64,000 nucleotides of DNA from Micromonospora_H sonneratiae (GTDB lineage Bacteria; Actinomycetota; Actinomycetes; Mycobacteriales; Micromonosporaceae): contig NZ_JBHTMP010000035.1 of the NCBI RefSeq assembly GCF_042679305.1, forward strand, positions 1 to 64,000, given 5' to 3'. Shown in pieces: positions 60,086 to 64,000 of this stretch. A model generated the notes under the pieces. The model was not told the DNA's origin. It ran no database searches and worked only from the letters and a program-made list of their open reading frames with translations. The translations under genes were made by a program, and so were the position numbers. Positions within the stretch are counted from its first letter, which is position 1, and every line of letters begins with the position of its first letter.

Positions 60086-61045
60086 TCAGGTGATGTCGCC
60101 GGCCCGCAGCCGGGCCAGCCAGGCGGTGGCGTCGGCGTAGTCGAGATCAGATCGGTCGGTGGGGGCAGCGGCTGTCGGTTGCTCCCCCGCCGTCGCGGTC
60201 CAGCGGTGTCTCGGGTACGACCCGAGGAAGCGTACGTCGGCGCAGACCAGCCGCAGCCCGCGTAGCGCCTCGCCGAGCCGGTCGTCGGCGACGTGTCCGT
60301 TGCAGTCGAGGAAGAAGACGTACCGGCCCAGCGCCTCACCGGTCGGGCGGGATTCGATGCGGGTCAGGTTGACTCCACGTACGGCCAGTTCCATCAGCAC
60401 GTTCAGCAATGCGCCGACCCGGTCGTGGGCGATGTAGACGGCCAGCGAAGTCAGGTCGTCACCGGTCGGCGGACCTGCCGGTCCGGGCCGGGACACCAGG
60501 GCGAACCGGGTCACCGCGTCCTTGTGGTCGGCGATCTTGTCGGCCAGGACGGCGAGCCGTTGCCGGGCCGCCCCGATCGGCGCACAGATCGCGGCGTCGT
60601 ACTCACCCGTGGCGGCGGAGGCGGCAGCTGCGCCGTTGGAGAGCACGTCCACCACCACCGCGTCGGGCAGGTGGGTGCCGAGCCAGCCCCGGCACTGGGT
60701 GGACGCCTGCGGATGTGCGGCGACCGTACGGATGGTGTCCAGCGTCGTACCCGCCCGGGCACCGAGCACGAACTCGACCGGTAGGACGATCTCCCGGGTG
60801 ATCATCAGCGGTTCACCGTCGACCATCTCGTCCAGGGTCACCCCGACCGCCCCGCCGATCGAGTTCTCCAGCGGTACCAGGGCGGCGTCGGCATCACCGA
60901 CGCGTACGGCGTCCAGCGCCTCCGGAACGCTCCGGGCCGGCGTACGGCTGCCGTGCTCGGCGGCGGAGATGGTGCGCAACGCCTGCTCGGCGAAGGTGCC
61001 CTCGGGGCCGAGGTAGACGAAGCGGGTGGGTGGAGTGCCAGGCAT
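60086..61045 (-). CDS. pheA: Prephenate dehydratase
   Basis: 319 residues. The catalytic domain (about 8-195) contains FVYLGPEGTFAEQAL, VPLENSIGGAVG and DAVTRFALVSR with the TRF motif; a C-terminal ACT domain (about 210-285) has ESRPTGEALGRYVFFLDCNGH, where ESRP binds phenylalanine for feedback control. It makes phenylpyruvate. ATG 61045 has TAGGCT seven bases upstream, and that box overlaps the stop codon of the lipoprotein gene. Confidence 0.95.
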   Translation of the reverse strand: MPGTPPTRFVYLGPEGTFAEQALRTISAAEHGSRTPARSVPEALDAVRVGDADAALVPLENSIGGAVGVTLDEMVDGEPLMITREIVLPVEFVLGARAGTTLDTIRTVAAHPQASTQCRGWLGTHLPDAVVVDVLSNGAAAASAATGEYDAAICAPIGAARQRLAVLADKIADHKDAVTRFALVSRPGPAGPPTGDDLTSLAVYIAHDRVGALLNVLMELAVRGVNLTRIESRPTGEALGRYVFFLDCNGHVADDRLGEALRGLRLVCADVRFLGSYPRHRWTATAGEQPTAAAPTDRSDLDYADATAWLARLRAGDIT

Positions 61046-61052
61046 GGCACCC

Positions 61053-61058
61053 AGCCTA
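61053..61058 (-). promoter_or_regulatory. -10 box of leaderless promoter, pheA
   Basis: TAGGCT on the minus strand with 7 bases to ATG 61045. Its first three bases, TAG, are also the stop codon of the gene upstream. Confidence 0.5.
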
Positions 61059-61601
61059 TCCACCGAAGGTGGGCAGCAGAGCCTGCTCGCAGGCGACGAA
61101 CCTGATGCCGGTGGGCGCACCGACCCGGACCGGGATGTTGCAGACGTCGGTGCCTGCGGTGACCAGGGTCAGGGCGGCCGGGGATCCCTTCGACACGACC
61201 TGCAGCGGCTCGCGGTTGGGGATCTGGACGACGCTGTACTGCCAGTCGCCGGCGCAGAGTGGACCGGTGGAGACGGTGGCCCGGGTGTTGGCCGACAGCA
61301 GGTTGGACGCCCGACGCAGCAGGGCGATCACCTGGGCCCCGGTCGGGCTGCCCTGACAGTCGGTTGCGGTGGCCTCCGGGAAGCGGGCGGTGGGCGTTGG
61401 GGCAGTCGGTGTGGGCAGGGACCTGCCCGGCAGGGTCGGCGGCAGGCCGGTGGGCGCCGAACTGTGCGGCGTGGGCAGGCTCCCGCCGGGATTCTCCAAC
61501 TCCGGTGGCACCCCGCAGGCGGACAGCGTAAGGGTCGCGGCGGCCAGGGCGCTGGCGATGAGCAGCCGGTTTGCAGCACTGGAGAACGGTGCGCGGAGCA
61601 C
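61056..61601 (-). CDS. Small lipoprotein with Pro/Thr-rich linker
   Basis: 181 residues. The signal peptide ends in the lipobox TLSAC (Cys29); a Pro/Thr/Ser linker runs to about residue 75, and a C-terminal domain of about 100 residues has four cysteines (TDCQGS, PLCAGD, DVCNIP, VACEQA), probably two disulfides. No family recognised; it should sit on the outer face of the membrane. GGGAGG lies seven bases before GTG 61601. Confidence 0.8.
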   Translation of the reverse strand: MLRAPFSSAANRLLIASALAAATLTLSACGVPPELENPGGSLPTPHSSAPTGLPPTLPGRSLPTPTAPTPTARFPEATATDCQGSPTGAQVIALLRRASNLLSANTRATVSTGPLCAGDWQYSVVQIPNREPLQVVSKGSPAALTLVTAGTDVCNIPVRVGAPTGIRFVACEQALLPTFGG

Positions 61602-61696
61602 GAGCCGCCTCCCTGGGCATAGGTGGACGCCGTTGTGTCGCGTGACTGAGCCCCATCGTAGGGCCTGTCGATCGCCATTTGGAGGTCAGGCGGTGA

Positions 61697-62089
61697 TCAA
61701 ATGCCGGCGACCCGGTGCCCGGCGTGGGTGAGGGCGGCCAGTGCCTCCGCCAGTCGGACCGAGGGCACCAGCAGATAGTCGGTGTCGTAGGTCGAGAAGG
61801 CCACGATGTTGACCCGGGCATCGGCCAGCGGCACGACCAGCGAGGCGAGGATTCCGGTCAGGGCCAGGTCCATCGGGCCGGCGACCTGGAGACATCGCCA
61901 GGGGGTCTCGACGGTGGCCTCGGCAGGTACCCGGTCGGCGGGGCAGATGATCGATATCTCGTCGGCGGTCCAGCTGACCGACACGATCCCGGGATCCGTG
62001 GGGCCGCTCAGCAGACCGGCCGGCACCGACGAGCCGGTGGGCAGTCGGCACACGGCGTATTCCTCCGGCAGCAGAGCGACATCCAGCAT
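61697..62089 (-). CDS. ACT domain-containing protein
   Basis: 130 residues built of two ACT-like halves (second half: DLALTGILASLVVPLADARVNIVAFSTYDTDYLLVP). Such stand-alone proteins, related to CASTOR/ACT regulators, bind amino acids; the ligand here is unknown. It lies near pheA, whose own regulation uses an ACT domain. The ATG start has TAGGTT six bases upstream. Confidence 0.85.
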   Translation of the reverse strand: MLDVALLPEEYAVCRLPTGSSVPAGLLSGPTDPGIVSVSWTADEISIICPADRVPAEATVETPWRCLQVAGPMDLALTGILASLVVPLADARVNIVAFSTYDTDYLLVPSVRLAEALAALTHAGHRVAGI

Positions 62090-62095
62090 GATGGG

Positions 62096-62101
62096 AACCT
62101 A
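62096..62101 (-). promoter_or_regulatory. -10 box of leaderless promoter, ACT protein
   Basis: TAGGTT on the minus strand with 6 bases to ATG 62089. Confidence 0.6.
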
Positions 62102-62242
62102 ACGCTGGTCAGGGGAATGTCCCAACTCCGTACGGTGCGGCGAAAACCACAGCGGCTTCTTTCGGCGCCTGCCGAGATGCTGGCCGACGAGGTTGTCCTG
62201 CCCGCTAACGCCCGGTGTCGGGAACGACAACTAGATAGAACG

Positions 62243-62704
62243 TCAGATCTCGGAAAAGAAGGTAAGCGATCCGGCGACCTCGCCATCCGCCAGGATCGGT
62301 GTGGTGATGGCATCGACTGTGGCGTCGGCCTCACCGGCCGACGTGGGCCGGACCCGCAGCAGGCCTCGGGCCAGCCGACCGGAGGTCAGCGCCAACAGCG
62401 GCGGGATCTTGTCGACCTCCTGCTCGGTCAGTTCGGCGCGGGCTGCGGTGAAGTCGAGCAGCCGGAGGCCGCCGTCCAGCAGTGGCAGGTCGATGACGTC
62501 GGCCGGTTCGCCGAGCCCGAGCAGCCGACAACAGGAGACGGAGACTGCGGCGATGGTGGTGTCACGGTCGATGAGCAGGCACGGCTCGGCGGCGCTGGAA
62601 ACGGTGGCGGACCACCGGGCGAAGCTGTCGTCGGACTTCTGCTCTACCGGAGCGCTGATCGGAGGGATTCGCACTTCCGAGAGGGAGAGTTCGACGTGCG
62701 CCAC
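62243..62704 (-). CDS. PAS-like domain protein
   Basis: 153 residues. FARWSATVSSAAEPCLLIDRDTTIAAVSVSCCRLLGL has the start of a PAS fold, and the C-terminal strand GEVAGSLTFFSEI fits its end. There is no output domain, so it may sense a ligand for a partner protein. GTG 62704 follows AGGAGG by four bases; ATG 62722 lies upstream of that site and would add six residues. Confidence 0.65.
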   Translation of the reverse strand: MAHVELSLSEVRIPPISAPVEQKSDDSFARWSATVSSAAEPCLLIDRDTTIAAVSVSCCRLLGLGEPADVIDLPLLDGGLRLLDFTAARAELTEQEVDKIPPLLALTSGRLARGLLRVRPTSAGEADATVDAITTPILADGEVAGSLTFFSEI

Positions 62705-62818
62705 CGCGCCTCCTATGTACACCGCCGGCTCATCGCGCTAGCCGGTTCAGACCGGGATGGCCGACGCCCGCCGAGGCAGCGGTTGTACGCCCCGGCGGGG
62801 TGGCACCGGTTGGTGACG

Positions 62819-63568
62819 TTACCGGCGGGTCGCCCGCTTGTCAGCGGCCGTTCGGCCCTCCTCGTACCACCGGTAGTCGGCGCTCGTCCGGAATGGGGTG
62901 TTCGCCCAGGTACTGGGTGCCTGGGCGACCCGGGACAGTTTCTCGGCCGTTGCGGCGCTGATCCGGGTGCCGCCGGCGATGAGTAGCCGGTCCAACTCTC
63001 GATGGGTGGCGACCAGGCACTCCTTGGGCAGCCCGTAGACGCTGATCACGCCGGATCCGACGAACGTCAGCACCGGGGTTACCGGGATGGTCAGGCCAAC
63101 CGCCTTGGACAACGCCTTGCTGGCCCGCTTCGCGTCGCGGCGCGCCTCGGCAACGTACGCCGGTCGCTTGCCATTGATCTGTACGACGTCGCCGGCGACC
63201 ATGACGCGTGCCCGGCCGTGGTCGGCAATGGTGACCGCGAACAGTCCGCCCGGGCCGATGGCCAGGAAGCCGGCGCGGTCGTCGGCTACGCTGCGACCCA
63301 GGTCGATCGCCTGCGCCTCGGACAGGTCGCGTGGCCAGTCGATCACGTGCCAGGACGGTCCAAGGTGGTCGAGTTGGTTGAGCGCACGCGCGCCGGCCGC
63401 CTCGACTCGACGGGCGTCGCGTTCGGCGCGACGGCGACGAGCCCATTCCATCGGGCTTGGGCGGACTGGCTCAAGTATCCCGGGCGACTCGGCGGGGGCG
63501 TGCCGTGCGTTGGCGGGAGGCAGGGCCCGAGGGGAGGGCACCGCTCGACGCGCGGGAAAGACAGTCAT
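62819..63568 (-). CDS. NERD-like nuclease-related domain protein
   Basis: 249 residues. After a Pro/Arg-rich N-terminus and a basic helix (RRRRAERDARRVEAAGARAL), LDHLGPSWHVIDWP, IGPGGLFAVTI and QINGKRPAYVAEARRDAKRASKAL have the spacing of NERD (nuclease-related) domains: the strand with GPGGLFxV and the later Lys/Arg-rich helix. Function unknown; possibly DNA processing. GGAGG lies six bases before ATG 63568. Confidence 0.7.
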   Translation of the reverse strand: MTVFPARRAVPSPRALPPANARHAPAESPGILEPVRPSPMEWARRRRAERDARRVEAAGARALNQLDHLGPSWHVIDWPRDLSEAQAIDLGRSVADDRAGFLAIGPGGLFAVTIADHGRARVMVAGDVVQINGKRPAYVAEARRDAKRASKALSKAVGLTIPVTPVLTFVGSGVISVYGLPKECLVATHRELDRLLIAGGTRISAATAEKLSRVAQAPSTWANTPFRTSADYRWYEEGRTAADKRATRR

Positions 63569-63720
63569 CGTGACCTCCGGCAAAAGGTCCCTCGAGGTTA
63601 TCTACTCACTACAGTACGTGCTGTGACCGGTGGTCCGGCAAGTCGAAGCGCCGGAGTGAGTATGGATGAATGCCACATTCACGGGAAGCCTTATTTCCCG
63701 GATGGTGCCAACAGCTGCCC

Positions 63721-63726
63721 TACGCT
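63721..63726 (+). promoter_or_regulatory. -10 box of leaderless promoter, arcA
   Basis: TACGCT with 6 bases to ATG 63733. Confidence 0.55.
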
Positions 63727-63732
63727 GCGGAG

Positions 63733-64000
63733 ATGAGCCACTACGCCAACAGTGAGGTTGGGCGGCTCGGCACCGTCCTGCTTCACCGTCCGGGCCGGGA
63801 ACTCGCCCGGCTGACACCACGCAACAACGACTCACTGCTCTTCGACGCCATCCCCTGGGTCGGTCGGGCCCAGGAGGAGCATGACGCCTTCGCCGCAGTC
63901 CTGCGTGAGCGGGGGGTCGAGGTGCTCTACCTTGCTACGTTACTGGTCGAGACGCTGGCTGTCGATGACGCACGGGCAGAGTTGATTGAACGGGTGCTAC
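63733..64000 (+). CDS. arcA: Arginine deiminase (3' end cut by window edge)
   Basis: 89 residues in view. LGTVLLHRPGRELARLTPRN and LLFDAIPWVGRAQEEHDAFA are the N-terminal signatures of arginine deiminase, which turns arginine into citrulline and ammonia, the first step of the arginine deiminase pathway. The catalytic His and Cys lie beyond the window. The ATG has a -10 box six bases upstream. With ddaH it suggests active use of arginine derivatives. Confidence 0.9.
   Translation, partial: MSHYANSEVGRLGTVLLHRPGRELARLTPRNNDSLLFDAIPWVGRAQEEHDAFAAVLRERGVEVLYLATLLVETLAVDDARAELIERVL

Noticed and set aside
1..64000. tRNA or rRNA genes
   Set aside because: I looked through the intergenic stretches for cloverleaf-like sequence with TTCGA-type loops and found none I could support; a tRNAscan run would settle it.

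Overview
The window is high-GC actinomycete chromosome, and the gene content fits Micromonosporaceae (Micromonospora and relatives). Supporting signs are the order penicillin-binding protein, GT87 membrane protein, rpsF-ssb-rpsR-rplI-dnaB; the proteasome activator Bpa; DUF4192, DUF6457 and YbjN/TY-Chap proteins; frequent GTG and TTG starts; and many starts that look leaderless. In Mycobacterium tuberculosis, homologues of the left end (ponA1 to dnaB) and of the right end (serS, pheA, bpa) lie on opposite sides of oriC and near it. Seeing both here suggests the window is not far from the origin; that is inference.

Layout. 0-6 kb: the 3' part of a class A penicillin-binding protein and two multi-pass membrane glycosyltransferase-like proteins. 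6-7 kb: endonuclease IV. 7-13 kb: a structured gene-poor leader, then rpsF-ssb-rpsR-rplI, a terminator, a cluster of DnaA boxes, and dnaB carrying a 426-residue intein. 13-19 kb (minus strand): zinc-ribbon protein, phosphoribosyltransferase, a tandem pair of fluoride channels, a membrane protein coupled to a GGDEF-EAL protein. 19-22 kb: molybdenum cofactor operon moaC-moaB-moeA-moaE. 22-29 kb: GT87 mannosyltransferase-like protein, DoxX, GNAT, AAA ATPase, two LppU-like paralogues, prepilin peptidase. 29.5-32.7 kb: a fusion of an endonuclease Q-like PHP nuclease with a UvrD-family helicase. 33-34 kb: an AT-rich patch with a truncated gene copy and a small secreted cysteine-containing protein. 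34-38 kb: ECF sigma factor, anti-sigma factor and ABC exporter. 38-42 kb: repeat-containing secreted protein, metallophosphoesterase, moaD-moaA. 42-48 kb: fructosamine kinase, DUF4192, fdhD, mobA, DUF6457, YbjN. 47-54 kb: beta-propeller lipoprotein, Lrp regulator divergent from ddaH, substrate-binding lipoprotein, hydrolase, bpa. 54-64 kb: two HAD phosphatases, serS, membrane protein, OsmC, zincin, AIM24, pheA, lipoprotein, ACT, PAS-like and NERD-like proteins, and the start of arcA.

How it works together. Molybdenum cofactor synthesis is spread over three loci (19-22, 41-42 and 44-46 kb) and includes fdhD, pointing to a formate dehydrogenase elsewhere. DNA maintenance genes (ssb, dnaB, nfo, the EndoQ-UvrD fusion) form another theme. 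At least 17 genes have a TAnnnT-like -10 box ending 6-8 bases before the start codon, the arrangement expected for leaderless mRNAs.

The best candidates for something new are the EndoQ-UvrD fusion, the DnaA boxes in front of dnaB, the rpsF leader that pairs with its own ribosome binding site, and the broken paralogue beside the AT-rich patch.
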